64,000 bases of DNA, taken from Rummeliibacillus sp044763875. Its GTDB lineage: Bacteria > Bacillota > Bacilli > Bacillales_A > Planococcaceae. The notes below the pieces were generated by a model. It made no database searches. It was not told the DNA's origin and saw only the letters and a list, made by a program, of their open reading frames with translations. The stretch spans positions 186,001-250,000 of the forward strand of contig NZ_JBIWGZ010000005.1 in the NCBI RefSeq assembly GCF_044763875.1. Reading direction: 5' to 3'. Shown here piece after piece: positions 8,335-17,046 of this stretch; the stretch's first letter is position 1; every line of letters starts with the position of its first letter. Position numbers and translations under genes: made by a program.

Positions 8335-10515
8335 TTATTTCTTATCATTATTGCCAAATAATTTTTGTAATGCTTCAGCCATAGCGTTATTTGCTGGCTC
8401 TTCTTGTTTTTTCATGTACTTTTGAACGTCACGTTTCGACACTTTTGTATTACCTGTTGCCTGTTTACGTTTTTCAAATGCCGATAGCTTTTCTCGGTGA
8501 CCACATGAACATACAAAAATACGGCCATCACCTTCACCACGTAGTTCTAATTTTTTATGACAAACTGGACAGCGTGCATTTGTTAATGTGGAGACTTTTT
8601 TCTTATATCCACAAGTACGGTCTTGACAGACTAGCATTTTGCCACGTTTACCATTGACTTCTAGTAATAGTTTTCCACATTCCGGGCATTGTTTTCCAGA
8701 GACATTATCATGTTTGAATTTTTTATCATTTGCTTTAATATCTCTTACAGCGTTTTTAGAAAAATTAACCATATTATTAATAAAATCGGATTTTTTCGCT
8801 GTACCTTTAGCAATTTTTGTTAATTCTTTTTCCCATTCTGCTGTTAATGCTGGAGATTTTAAATCAGCTGGTGCAAGTTCTAATAACTGACGACCTTTTG
8901 ATGTTGTGTATAAGTCTTTGCCTTTTTTCTCAATGACAAATGATTTAAACAATTTTTCAATAATATCAGCACGCGTTGCAACCGTACCAATGCCACCTGT
9001 TTCATGTAATGTTTGGATTAACTCTTTGGATTCTCCACTCATAAATTGTGTAGGGTTTTCCATCGCTGCAAGTAGTGTACCTTCGTTGAAACGAGCTGGT
9101 GGCTTTGTTTCGCCATGAGTCATAGCAATAGCACGAAGTTTAACAGTTTCACCCTTTTTAAAAACTGGTAATGTTTTAACAGCAGTTTCTTCATCATCTT
9201 GGTGATAGACTTTTTTCCAACCTTCATCGCGTACAGTGTTACCTTTTACTTTAAATGTTTCGCCATCTGCCACGAGTGTTACGGTTGTTTGGTCATATTG
9301 ATAAGGGCCAAAGAATACGGCTAAAAAGCGTTTTGCAATTAGGTCGTATAATTTTCTCTCTTTATCCGATAGATTTGGTAAAATGGCTGGATCTTCTGTA
9401 GGAATGATCGCATGATGATCTGAAACTTTCGCGTTATCCACTATCCCTTTTTGTGGTTTTACTTGGTTGTTTCGTAATAATGTATTGGCTGCAGCACGGT
9501 TATCCCCAACTGCTGATGCTTTAATACGTTCTGCTAACGTACCAACCATATCAGATGTTAAATGTTTAGAATCCGTTCGTGGATAAGTCACGATTTTGTG
9601 ATGTTCATATAAATTTTGTAATGTGGATAACGTCTCTTTAGCAGACCATCCCCAACGTTTATGTGCTTCTTTTTGTAGCTCTGTTAAGTCAAATAGTGTT
9701 GGTGCAAATGTTTTTTTAGGGACTGTTTGTACATCTTGTACTGTAGCTTCATGTACATTGTCGAGTTTTTTTAGTAACTGCTCGATTTTTTCTTTGTTAA
9801 ATGATTGTGTTTGGTTTGTACCTTTTTCAGACCATGTAAATGTTGCATCGTTTGTTACTGCTTGTAGACCATAATATGTTTTTGGTTTAAAATTTTTAAT
9901 TTGTTCTTCACGTTCTGCAATCATTGCAAGTGTTGGCGTTTGGACACGACCTGTTGATAACTGTGCATTGTATTTAACCGTTAATGCACGAGTGGCGTTG
10001 ATCCCCACAACCCAGTCTGCTTCTGCACGTGCAACGGCTGCTTCATACAAATTGTTATATGCTCGTCCGTCTTTTAAATGTGCAAAACCGTCTTTGATTG
10101 CCTTATCCGTTACAGAAGATATCCACAGACGTTTGATCGGTTTGTGGCATTTGGCTTTTTCCAATATCCAACGTGCAACAAGCTCTCCTTCACGTCCAGC
10201 ATCTGTCGCGATAATGATTTGGTTTACATCTTGACGAGCTAATTGTGATTTCACCGCATTAAATTGTTTGGTTGTTTGACGAATTGGAACAAGTTTAAAT
10301 GGGGTCGGGATAATCGGTAGATCTTCCATTTTCCATTCTTTATATTTGTTATCGTATTGTTCTGGATCTGCATGTGTGACTAAGTGGCCAAGTGCCCATG
10401 TCACAATATATTGGGAACCTTCTAAAAAACCATTCCCCTTCTTTTGACATCCTAAAACGCGCGCAATATCGCGTGCAACGGATGGTTTTTCAGCTAAAAC
10501 TAATGATTTAGACAT
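8335..10515 (-). CDS. topB: DNA topoisomerase III (type IA)
   Basis: Type IA topoisomerase that cuts and rejoins single strands to resolve precatenanes and recombination intermediates. The Toprim domain opens the protein (LVLAEKPSVARDIARVLG) and carries DAGREGE at residues 105-111. Topoisomerase III features follow: LSTGRVQTPTL near 186, and the catalytic tyrosine, Tyr311, in TYPRTDSKHL. The C-terminal tail has paired zinc-ribbon cysteines (CPECGKLL, then CQDRTCGY, CPVCHKK, and CSCGHRE). The 726-residue length matches Bacillales TopB. GAGAGGAGCGG lies before the ATG. It appears to be monocistronic. Confidence 0.96.
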   Translation of the reverse strand: MSKSLVLAEKPSVARDIARVLGCQKKGNGFLEGSQYIVTWALGHLVTHADPEQYDNKYKEWKMEDLPIIPTPFKLVPIRQTTKQFNAVKSQLARQDVNQIIIATDAGREGELVARWILEKAKCHKPIKRLWISSVTDKAIKDGFAHLKDGRAYNNLYEAAVARAEADWVVGINATRALTVKYNAQLSTGRVQTPTLAMIAEREEQIKNFKPKTYYGLQAVTNDATFTWSEKGTNQTQSFNKEKIEQLLKKLDNVHEATVQDVQTVPKKTFAPTLFDLTELQKEAHKRWGWSAKETLSTLQNLYEHHKIVTYPRTDSKHLTSDMVGTLAERIKASAVGDNRAAANTLLRNNQVKPQKGIVDNAKVSDHHAIIPTEDPAILPNLSDKERKLYDLIAKRFLAVFFGPYQYDQTTVTLVADGETFKVKGNTVRDEGWKKVYHQDDEETAVKTLPVFKKGETVKLRAIAMTHGETKPPARFNEGTLLAAMENPTQFMSGESKELIQTLHETGGIGTVATRADIIEKLFKSFVIEKKGKDLYTTSKGRQLLELAPADLKSPALTAEWEKELTKIAKGTAKKSDFINNMVNFSKNAVRDIKANDKKFKHDNVSGKQCPECGKLLLEVNGKRGKMLVCQDRTCGYKKKVSTLTNARCPVCHKKLELRGEGDGRIFVCSCGHREKLSAFEKRKQATGNTKVSKRDVQKYMKKQEEPANNAMAEALQKLFGNNDKK

Positions 10516-10601
10516 AATTCCGCTCCTCTCAATGTCTACTATTATAACGGAAATAACGGATAGATTGAAAAATGATGCTGTAAGCTAGGATATATACAAG
10601 A

Positions 10602-10632
10602 ATCCCCGACATATTTTAATTATGCCGGGGAT
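10602..10632 (-). terminator. Terminator downstream of the ABC-F gene
   Basis: A GC-rich stem (ATCCCCGACATA with TATGCCGGGGAT, one wobble pair) lies just beyond the stop codon at 10654. The following T-tract is poor. Confidence 0.65.
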
Positions 10633-10653
10633 CATAGATTACAGATATCAGCC

Positions 10654-12444
10654 TCAAGATTCAGCTAACCAATCTTCATATAATCGGTCTAATTGCTTTC
10701 TTAGCTTTCCATACTCTTGTTCAGATAGATGAGGCTGTTGCATTCTTTTTTCGATTTTTTCTATTTGCTGTTCAGTTGTTAATTGCTTAGCTTGCTTCGT
10801 TGTTTTAGTATCCTTTGCTTTTCGATGAATGTGGATAATATTTGCCTGTTGCTTCTCCTTCGCCCATTGATAATCCCCATGATGAATCATAACTGTCTGT
10901 TGCTCTATCCAGGCTATTTTCGTGAATATTTTTTGTAAGAAATAGCGATCATGACTTACGGCAATAATAGTACCTGCGAAATTCTGAAGATTATCCTCTA
11001 GAACTTCTCTCGATTCAATATCTAAATGGTTTGTGGGTTCATCTAAAATGAGAAGATTAATATCTTGTTGCATTAATTGAGCCAATCGTAATCGCATCTT
11101 CTCTCCACCGCTTAAATCACGCACTTTTTTATATACATCATATCCATAAAACAGAAATTGGGCGAGCACATGTCTTGCTTCTTCTTCAGTCATTGAAATA
11201 TTTTCCCGGAATGCATCGATCAATCGGATTTGATCATCTAGAGTTTCAAATTGTTGAGCGAGATAACCAATTTTCACATTGCTACCAATGATGCATCTCC
11301 CAATGTCAGGTTTGACTTCTCCCAGCATCATTTTAAGCAGAGTCGATTTTCCTGTACCATTTTCTCCAACGATAGCGAGGCGATCTTGCCAATAAACCGA
11401 GAAATTCACATCATCAAATAATGACGATTTATATGTTTTGGTTACATTTTCAATTGAGATAACCTCTTTACCACTTCGATCTGAAGCCTCTAGTTGTAGA
11501 TTCATTTTCTTTTCTGTTTTTGGCTTTTTCACTAACTCTATCCGTTGTAAAGCTTTTTCCATACTTTTCGCTTTTCGATATAAATCTGGATTCGGAGGAG
11601 ATGCTTCATTTGCCCACTGTCTTAACCGTTTAATCGCCTCTTTCATCTTCTTAATTTTCTTCTGCTGCTCCTCGTATTGGGCAAATTCCTGCTCTACCTT
11701 TTCTTCCTTGCCTTTAACATATGCATCGTAGTTTCCATGGAAAGTGCTAGCTTCTCCATCTTCTAGTTCAATTACTTTTTGTACAACATTATTCATAAAT
11801 TGACGATCATGTGAAACGACAATAACAGTACCTGCAAAATCCTTTACGTATTCTTCTAACCATTCAATGGCTTGTAAATCCAAATGATTAGTGGGTTCAT
11901 CTAGCAATAAAACAGACGAATTTTGTAGCAATATTTGACCTAACATTACCTTTGTTTTTTCGCCACCACTTAAATCAGAAAATGATTGATTTAGTAAGTG
12001 ATTAATGCCTAAACCATTTGCGACACTTGCCATTTTCGAATCCATTTCATACCCTTCAAGTTGTATAAATTGCTCTTGTAAATGACCATATTCTTTTAAT
12101 ATTTTTTCTAATTGATCTGTTGTCGCCATTTGCTGCTCAAGTTCTGACATCTTACGCTGAATGTTCAATAACGTTGTGAACGCCTCCATGAGAACATCTT
12201 TTACTGTATGGTTAGGGTAAAAAGGAATTTGATGCAAATAGCCAATGGAACTATCTTTCTTTTTAATAATTCTCCCTGCGTCGGGTGTTTCTACACCAGC
12301 TAATAATTGTAAAAGTGTTGTCTTCCCACAGCCATTGTTACCTACAATAGCTACATGCTCGGCTGTTTGAACCTCAACTGTTAAATTTTCAAAAATAATA
12401 TGACCACCAAATGATTTGGTTATGTTTTCTGCTTTTATAGACAT
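10654..12444 (-). CDS. ABC-F ATPase, probable antibiotic-resistance ribosomal protection protein
   Basis: Two ABC cassettes without membrane segments. The first has GNNGCGKT at 35-42, LSGGE at 158, and LDEPTNHLD at 181; the second has GENGTGKS at 360, then LSGGE and LDEPTNHLD again. The two are joined by a long charged linker (about 240-325), which in ABC-F proteins reaches the ribosomal P/E site. A basic coiled tail (about 530-596) follows. ABC-F proteins act on stalled ribosomes, and the resistance subgroup displaces drugs. Resistance is inferred mainly from the leader: a small ORF and a terminator precede the gene (12486-12689), as for vga- or vmlR-type genes. CCGGAGGG lies before the ATG. 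The drug class cannot be read from sequence. Confidence 0.85.
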   Translation of the reverse strand: MSIKAENITKSFGGHIIFENLTVEVQTAEHVAIVGNNGCGKTTLLQLLAGVETPDAGRIIKKKDSSIGYLHQIPFYPNHTVKDVLMEAFTTLLNIQRKMSELEQQMATTDQLEKILKEYGHLQEQFIQLEGYEMDSKMASVANGLGINHLLNQSFSDLSGGEKTKVMLGQILLQNSSVLLLDEPTNHLDLQAIEWLEEYVKDFAGTVIVVSHDRQFMNNVVQKVIELEDGEASTFHGNYDAYVKGKEEKVEQEFAQYEEQQKKIKKMKEAIKRLRQWANEASPPNPDLYRKAKSMEKALQRIELVKKPKTEKKMNLQLEASDRSGKEVISIENVTKTYKSSLFDDVNFSVYWQDRLAIVGENGTGKSTLLKMMLGEVKPDIGRCIIGSNVKIGYLAQQFETLDDQIRLIDAFRENISMTEEEARHVLAQFLFYGYDVYKKVRDLSGGEKMRLRLAQLMQQDINLLILDEPTNHLDIESREVLEDNLQNFAGTIIAVSHDRYFLQKIFTKIAWIEQQTVMIHHGDYQWAKEKQQANIIHIHRKAKDTKTTKQAKQLTTEQQIEKIEKRMQQPHLSEQEYGKLRKQLDRLYEDWLAES

Positions 12445-12485
12445 CTACTTTCCCTCCGGATACGTAGCGAAAAGCCTCTAAATGC

Positions 12486-12516
12486 AAAAAGACTGCCCAT
12501 TAACGAGCAGTCTTTT
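12486..12516 (-). terminator. Attenuator terminator in the ABC-F leader
   Basis: A 10-bp perfect stem (12507-12516 with 12487-12496) with a 10-base loop is followed on the minus strand by five T residues. It lies between the leader ORF (stop at 12543) and the ABC-F start (12444), so it would stop transcription before the gene unless read-through is induced. Sequence at 12550-12556 (the end of the leader ORF) is perfectly complementary to 12462-12468 just upstream of the ABC-F ribosome binding site, a possible alternative pairing around the terminator. Confidence 0.85.
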
Positions 12517-12542
12517 CCGTCAAAAACATGTGAAAAGAATGG

Positions 12543-12689
12543 TTAATCAGCTACGTTTTTTATTTGATTTGCTTTAAAAAAGGACATACCTATCCCGTTG
12601 TCCGCAAAACCAAAAGTAATGACTTGTGCAAAGTACATAAATATATCCTTATCTAGTTTTGCACGAGTCTCCATAGCTGAATTCTTCAT
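12543..12689 (-). CDS. 48-codon leader peptide of the ABC-F gene
   Basis: A small ORF encoding MKNSAMETRAKLDKD, then a hydrophobic/aromatic core (IFMYFAQVITFGFADNG), then SFFKANQIKNVAD. It has one of the best ribosome binding sites in the window (ACGGAGGTGAAGAG before the ATG) and ends 26 bases before an intrinsic terminator that precedes the ABC-F gene. That arrangement is known for ribosome-mediated attenuation of resistance ABC-F and erm genes, where a drug-stalled ribosome on the leader changes RNA folding. I infer a regulatory peptide. A free-standing function is possible but less likely. Confidence 0.75.
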   Translation of the reverse strand: MKNSAMETRAKLDKDIFMYFAQVITFGFADNGIGMSFFKANQIKNVAD

Positions 12690-12775
12690 TCTCTTCACCT
12701 CCGTTCAAATATGATTAATTCATTATAACATATTTTGATTTTTTTGAAAACTAAGAATTATACTTCAAAAAAAAT

Positions 12776-12806
12776 AAAAAACCGCTCGCTTTGGAACGGC
12801 TTTTAT
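12776..12806 (-). terminator. Terminator downstream of the FMN reductase gene
   Basis: A stem of about 10 bp with two wobble pairs (AAAAGCCGTTC with GAGCGGTTTT on the minus strand) is followed by a TTATTTTT tract. Confidence 0.75.
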
Positions 12807-12820
12807 CTTTTATTAATAAA

Positions 12821-13384
12821 TTAATGTTGATCAATTGTTTCTTTTGGTAGGTCATTGCTCAATTCGCAATATTTAACGAATACGCGTGCCATTTCACGAA
12901 GACGTTCGTGTACGTTTTCATCGATAATTTTGTTGTCTTTATCGAAATGATCAGCATGTGTATAGACATAGTTTGGCGTTACTAATGCGCGGAAATAATC
13001 AAGTATTGGTTTTAATTGATTTTCCACTACTAAATGATGTTGATATGTTCCTCCATTCGCCACTATTGATATCGGTTTATATCTCAATGCTTTTGGGTTG
13101 AGGAAATCAAATGTATTTTTTAAGACACCAGGGATAGATCCTTGGAAAATTGGCGTAGCTAAAATGTATCCATCTGCTTCCTCTATTGTTTTTACTAATT
13201 TTTTCATATCATCATTGTATTGATCGAATGGACGACCATCTACAAATTGGTGTTCAAAATCAGCAAGATGTAATTGGGTAATCTCTAATTTCCCATCAAA
13301 TTCTTTTATATATTGTTCAACTTGCTCTAAAATAGCACCAGTTTTACGACCAATAATCGTGCCGTCAACAAGTAAAATCTTCAT
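12821..13384 (-). CDS. NADPH-dependent FMN reductase family flavoprotein
   Basis: A 187-residue flavodoxin-fold oxidoreductase. The N-terminal strand and phosphate-binding loop are MKILLVDGTIIGRKTG; the middle has YILATPIFQGSIPGVLKNTFDFL, the typical flavin-contacting segment; ANGGTYQHH follows. This family moves electrons from NAD(P)H to FMN, quinones or azo compounds, and the physiological acceptor cannot be told from sequence. A well-placed GGAGGTAAC-like site lies before the ATG. Single gene, with a terminator downstream. Confidence 0.85.
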   Translation of the reverse strand: MKILLVDGTIIGRKTGAILEQVEQYIKEFDGKLEITQLHLADFEHQFVDGRPFDQYNDDMKKLVKTIEEADGYILATPIFQGSIPGVLKNTFDFLNPKALRYKPISIVANGGTYQHHLVVENQLKPILDYFRALVTPNYVYTHADHFDKDNKIIDENVHERLREMARVFVKYCELSNDLPKETIDQH

Positions 13385-13616
13385 AAGATGTTACCTCCAA
13401 TTCAAAATTCCTAAAGTTATTGTAACAAATGCAAAAGTCTTTCATAAGGTGATACGCTTAAAATAACAATAAATCAGTCTTTTGACGGAAACGTTAAATC
13501 TACTTTTTGCATTACTTTTGTTGAATACAAAGTTCCTTTAGTTTCACTACGATTTTATACATATTACTCCTCTTCATCCCATAAATTGAAAATAGCAGCG
13601 GAAAGGATGGAGATGT

Positions 13617-14693
13617 ATGAAATATCAACATACTGAGCAAACAACTAAAAAGACGGTTTTAGTAGGAGCTGTGACTCCTTGTCATAATCTTTACCCGATT
13701 GAAAGAATCGTTACACTCTCAGCGATGTTTGATCGAAAACAAATTCAAATACTGGTTAATCATGACGAGCAAGCAATTGATTATTTAATTCAAAAGGGTT
13801 TTAACCCAATTGTCTATAAAAATGACAAGCAATTAGTTTCAGAACTTACTAAGCTCTCACCTGATTTACTGATTCATGATGTAGGAAGCACGGAATTACC
13901 TTTAATCGACCATTTAAAAACATTTATCCCTACAGTACTCCACTTTGATGATTTTGGAGAAGGTGGAACTGCTGCTGATTGTGTTTTTCATACGCTGTAT
14001 CAGGAAAAGCGTGAAAAATTACTTCCACATTATTTAGTTGGTCCTTCATCTTATGTTGTACCGAAGCAATTACAGGCAATTCATAAAAAGACCGATGAGT
14101 TAGCTGACAAACCGCATATCATTGTTGCCATCGAAGGTATGGATGCGGATAATACAAGTTATCGTATTTTACGCCATTTATTACAATTGCAAATACCTAT
14201 CAAAATCTCAGTAATCGTTCAATCTAGCTACTCTCATGATGTAGACGAACTAAAATTGATGGCACTTAGTCGAAAAAACATTAAAGTCATCCAAAAAGAC
14301 AATGCCCTTTATGAGTTATTAGGAGAGGCAGATATTGTAATTTGTGGCGCAAAATACACTCCATATAAGGTTGCGACTATTGGTATTCCATGTATCGTAA
14401 CTTGCCAAGATGAACTTGAAATGCAACATATATTCCCTACTGAAGCAAATGGTTTTATTAACCTAGGGCTGGGTAAAAAACTGAAACAATCTCTTTTACA
14501 AAATGCAGTGATGGAATTTATACTACATGATGCAAGACGTGAACATGCCGTGCGTAAGCAATTAAATATCGATTTAAACCGGAATAATCAATATGTACAA
14601 TCATTATTAAAGAGTTTCATCACAAGTCACGCAAAATCAACTGCTTTTTTAATAGAAGAGCAAGCCAAGAAAACAAGCGGTATGATACAATAA
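13617..14693 (+). CDS. SpsG/PseG-like GT-B fold protein
   Basis: A 358-residue soluble protein resembling SpsG/PseG (MurG-like, UDP-sugar binding GT-B fold), which hydrolyse or transfer nucleotide-activated amino sugars for surface glycans. The visible evidence is LHFDDFGEGGTAADCVFHTLY (about residues 115-136), like the hydrophobic-DD-G-aDxV segment of that family, and a C-terminal DIVICGAKYTPYKVATIGIPCIV donor-site-like loop. GGATGGAG lies before the ATG. No other glycan-synthesis genes are adjacent, so the pathway is not defined. The family assignment is moderate. Confidence 0.6.
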   Translation: MKYQHTEQTTKKTVLVGAVTPCHNLYPIERIVTLSAMFDRKQIQILVNHDEQAIDYLIQKGFNPIVYKNDKQLVSELTKLSPDLLIHDVGSTELPLIDHLKTFIPTVLHFDDFGEGGTAADCVFHTLYQEKREKLLPHYLVGPSSYVVPKQLQAIHKKTDELADKPHIIVAIEGMDADNTSYRILRHLLQLQIPIKISVIVQSSYSHDVDELKLMALSRKNIKVIQKDNALYELLGEADIVICGAKYTPYKVATIGIPCIVTCQDELEMQHIFPTEANGFINLGLGKKLKQSLLQNAVMEFILHDARREHAVRKQLNIDLNRNNQYVQSLLKSFITSHAKSTAFLIEEQAKKTSGMIQ

Positions 14694-14749
14694 CTACAAA
14701 TGAGTGAACATTAATACACGATGAATTAACTTCATAAAGGAGCATTATC

Positions 14750-14941
14750 ATGCCAACAAAAAATGAATTACTATATCAAATCGCAGAACTTAAAAGTGAC
14801 TATATTCGCCAACAAGGGGATATCGAAAAGCTAGAATCTACAGGATATCCTGAACTTATCGAAAAAGCAGAAAAACGTCTATCAGACATGGAAAAACAGC
14901 TTGCAGAACTTAACAAGCAACTTGAAGCTTGTGAATCCTAA
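14750..14941 (+). CDS. Small coiled-coil protein, SE1832-like
   Basis: A 63-residue protein that is almost entirely heptad repeats (ELLYQIAELKSDYIRQQ, IEKLESTGYPELIEKAE, LSDMEKQLAELNKQL). Short Bacillales proteins of this form are annotated as SE1832 family; their function is unknown. A strong AAAGGAG lies 8 bases before the ATG, and a terminator follows directly, so it is a real gene. It may be co-transcribed with the SpsG-like gene 56 bases upstream. Confidence 0.75.
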   Translation: MPTKNELLYQIAELKSDYIRQQGDIEKLESTGYPELIEKAEKRLSDMEKQLAELNKQLEACES

Positions 14942-14970
14942 AAGCGCCTGCTTATATAGCGGCGCTTTTT
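14941..14970 (+). terminator. Terminator after the small coiled-coil gene
   Basis: AAAGCGCC pairs with GGCGCTTT over a 12-base loop. Two more Ts follow. The stem begins at the stop codon. Confidence 0.8.
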
Positions 14971-15039
14971 GCTGCGCACCGAGAAATCCTTTAAAATATT
15001 TAAATTAGATACTATACACTAAACAAATCACAATACTAC

Positions 15040-15062
15040 CCATGCAGATTCTCCATGCATGG
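15040..15062 (+). promoter_or_regulatory. Short leader hairpin upstream of the YfmM-like ABC-F gene
   Basis: CCATGCA pairs with TGCATGG over a 9-base loop, ending 5 bases before the GGAGG of the ABC-F gene at 15084. It could modulate ribosome access. No T-run follows, so it is not a terminator. No leader ORF is evident. Confidence 0.35.
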
Positions 15063-15083
15063 ATACGGAGGACCCGATAACAC

Positions 15084-16646
15084 ATGAGTATATTAACAGT
15101 TGAAAAATTAGGCCATACCTTTGGCGACCGTACCCTTTTTAAAGATGTATCTTTTCGCATTGTAGAAGGTGAACATGTTGGTCTTGTCGGCGCAAATGGC
15201 GTTGGTAAATCTACATTAATGCACATTCTTACAGGCGAACTAATCCACGATGCCGGCCGTGTTGAATGGCTTCCAGGTACACATTATGGCTATTTAGACC
15301 AACACGCAATATTAACACCAGGTAGAACAATGCGTGATACATTGCGCGATGCATTCTTACCTCTTTATAAAAAAGAAGAAGAATTAAATGAAATCACAAC
15401 TAAAATGGCAGATGCAACACCTGAAGAATTAGAAGATCTTCTTGAACAGATGGCAGTTATTCAAGATGCTCTGGATGCAGGTGATTTTTATACATTAGAT
15501 ATGAAAATCGAAGAAGTTGCACGTGGTCTTGGACTAGATGCAATAGGCTTAGACCGTGACGTCACTGCCCTTTCTGGTGGTCAACGAACAAAATTATTGT
15601 TAGCAAAACTTCTTTTGGAAAAACCAAAAGTATTGCTATTAGACGAACCAACAAACTATTTAGATGAAGAGCATATCACTTGGTTAAGTAATTACTTAAA
15701 AGATTATCCGCATGCCTTCTTGTTAATTTCACATGACACTGAATTTATGAATGGGGTAGTTGATGTTATTTTCCATTTGGAATTCTCAAAACTAACTCGC
15801 TACACAGCAACTTACGAGAAGTTCCTAGAACTTGCAGAAATCAATAAACGTCAACATATTGATGCCTATGAAAAGCAACAAGATTTCATTAAAAAACAAG
15901 AAACTTTTATCGCAAAAAATAAAGCTCGATTCTCAACAACTGGTCGTGCGAAATCTCGTCAAAAACAATTAGATCGTATGGAGCGTATTGATCGTCCTGA
16001 GACAGCTGCAAAACCACAATTCTCATTCAAAGAATCACGTAGCTCAAGTCGCTATGTAGTAGATGCTGAGAATTTACTAATTGGGTATGACAAGGATAAA
16101 CCATTACTTCCACCACTTACATTCCAAATTGAACGCGGTGAAAAAATTGCTCTAGTTGGTATGAACGGGGTTGGTAAATCTACATTATTGAAAACAATGC
16201 TAGGCAAAATCCCAGCACTTGGCGGTAAAGTAGAACGCGGTGATTTCTTATTCCCTTCTTATTTTGAACAAGAAGTAAAAGCAGGATCTATCACACCAAT
16301 AGATGATGTATGGAATGCATATCCTTCTTTAGAACAAGCAACTGTACGAGCATTACTTGCTAAAACAGGGTTAAAAAATGAACACATTTCCCGTCCACTA
16401 AATCAACTAAGCGGTGGAGAACAAGCAAAAGTTCGTTTTTGTAAATTAATGATGGAAGAAAGTAACTGGATGCTATTCGATGAACCGACAAATCACTTGG
16501 ATATCGATGCAAAAGAAGAATTAAAACGTGCCATGAAAGAATACAAAGGCACAATCGTATTAGTCAGCCACGAACCAGAATTTTATGATGGCCTAGTTAC
16601 AAAAGTATGGAACGTTGCAGAATGGTTCTCACAAGGACATCAATAA
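15084..16646 (+). CDS. ABC-F ATPase, YfmM-like
   Basis: A 520-residue twin-cassette ABC-F protein without membrane segments. The first cassette has GANGVGKST near residue 36, LSGGQRTK, and LLLDEPTNYLDEEH; the second has GMNGVGKST near 357, LSGGEQAK, and FDEPTNHLD. The linker of about 80 residues contains the basic KNKARFSTTGRAKSRQKQLDRME helix typical of the housekeeping ABC-F proteins that rescue stalled ribosomes. Length and linker resemble B. subtilis YfmM. ACGGAGGAC lies 13 bases before the ATG. A ribosome-related role is family knowledge; the closest paralogue name is moderate. Confidence 0.85.
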   Translation: MSILTVEKLGHTFGDRTLFKDVSFRIVEGEHVGLVGANGVGKSTLMHILTGELIHDAGRVEWLPGTHYGYLDQHAILTPGRTMRDTLRDAFLPLYKKEEELNEITTKMADATPEELEDLLEQMAVIQDALDAGDFYTLDMKIEEVARGLGLDAIGLDRDVTALSGGQRTKLLLAKLLLEKPKVLLLDEPTNYLDEEHITWLSNYLKDYPHAFLLISHDTEFMNGVVDVIFHLEFSKLTRYTATYEKFLELAEINKRQHIDAYEKQQDFIKKQETFIAKNKARFSTTGRAKSRQKQLDRMERIDRPETAAKPQFSFKESRSSSRYVVDAENLLIGYDKDKPLLPPLTFQIERGEKIALVGMNGVGKSTLLKTMLGKIPALGGKVERGDFLFPSYFEQEVKAGSITPIDDVWNAYPSLEQATVRALLAKTGLKNEHISRPLNQLSGGEQAKVRFCKLMMEESNWMLFDEPTNHLDIDAKEELKRAMKEYKGTIVLVSHEPEFYDGLVTKVWNVAEWFSQGHQ

Positions 16647-17046
16647 TTTAAAGCGGGGCTTTCTGTTAGTTTTAACGATTAGCAGGCAACTACCTAAAAT
16701 TAAATAATAAATGCTCTTCTTGTGCGCGTCTTTAGCTTTAGCTAGTCCCTTTTATGCTGACGCGAATAATGAAGAGCTTTTTTTATCTCTTTAAACATAA
16801 TTTTCCGAAGATCAGTTTTGATATTCTTTATTGCATTTTATAGACGTTTTTATCGTATTTTTTTAGTTCATATGAGTTTGTTTTACTTCCTCTGATACTC
16901 CTTTTTACTTGCCCCGATGCTTCATGCTCGATTCATCCGTTATTACTTTTCTATTATTTACCATGATATTTTTAGAGTTTTCCAATAGCTATCACTTGAA
17001 GTTCTATAATTATTCATGGTACAAAAAATATAAGGATGGTGGTTTG
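16647..17046. other. Gene-free stretch between the ABC-F and YitT genes
   Basis: Contains the hairpin terminator at 16713-16784, then AT-rich sequence. The frame of the YitT gene is open back to 16909 but has no ribosome binding site there, so I treat 16785-17046 as the promoter and leader of that gene. Confidence 0.6.
16713..16784 (+). terminator. Compound hairpin terminator after the YfmM-like gene
   Basis: GCTCTTC (16713-16719) pairs with GAAGAGC (16771-16777), followed by a T-run. Inside, GCGTC pairs with GACGC, and a small AGCTTTAGCT hairpin sits in the middle. It is longer and more branched than an ordinary terminator. Confidence 0.7.

Noticed and set aside
16909..17046. Extended N-terminus of the YitT-family protein
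   Set aside because: No ribosome binding site at 16909, and the 46 extra residues are unlike the family; AAGGATGGTGG precedes ATG 17047.
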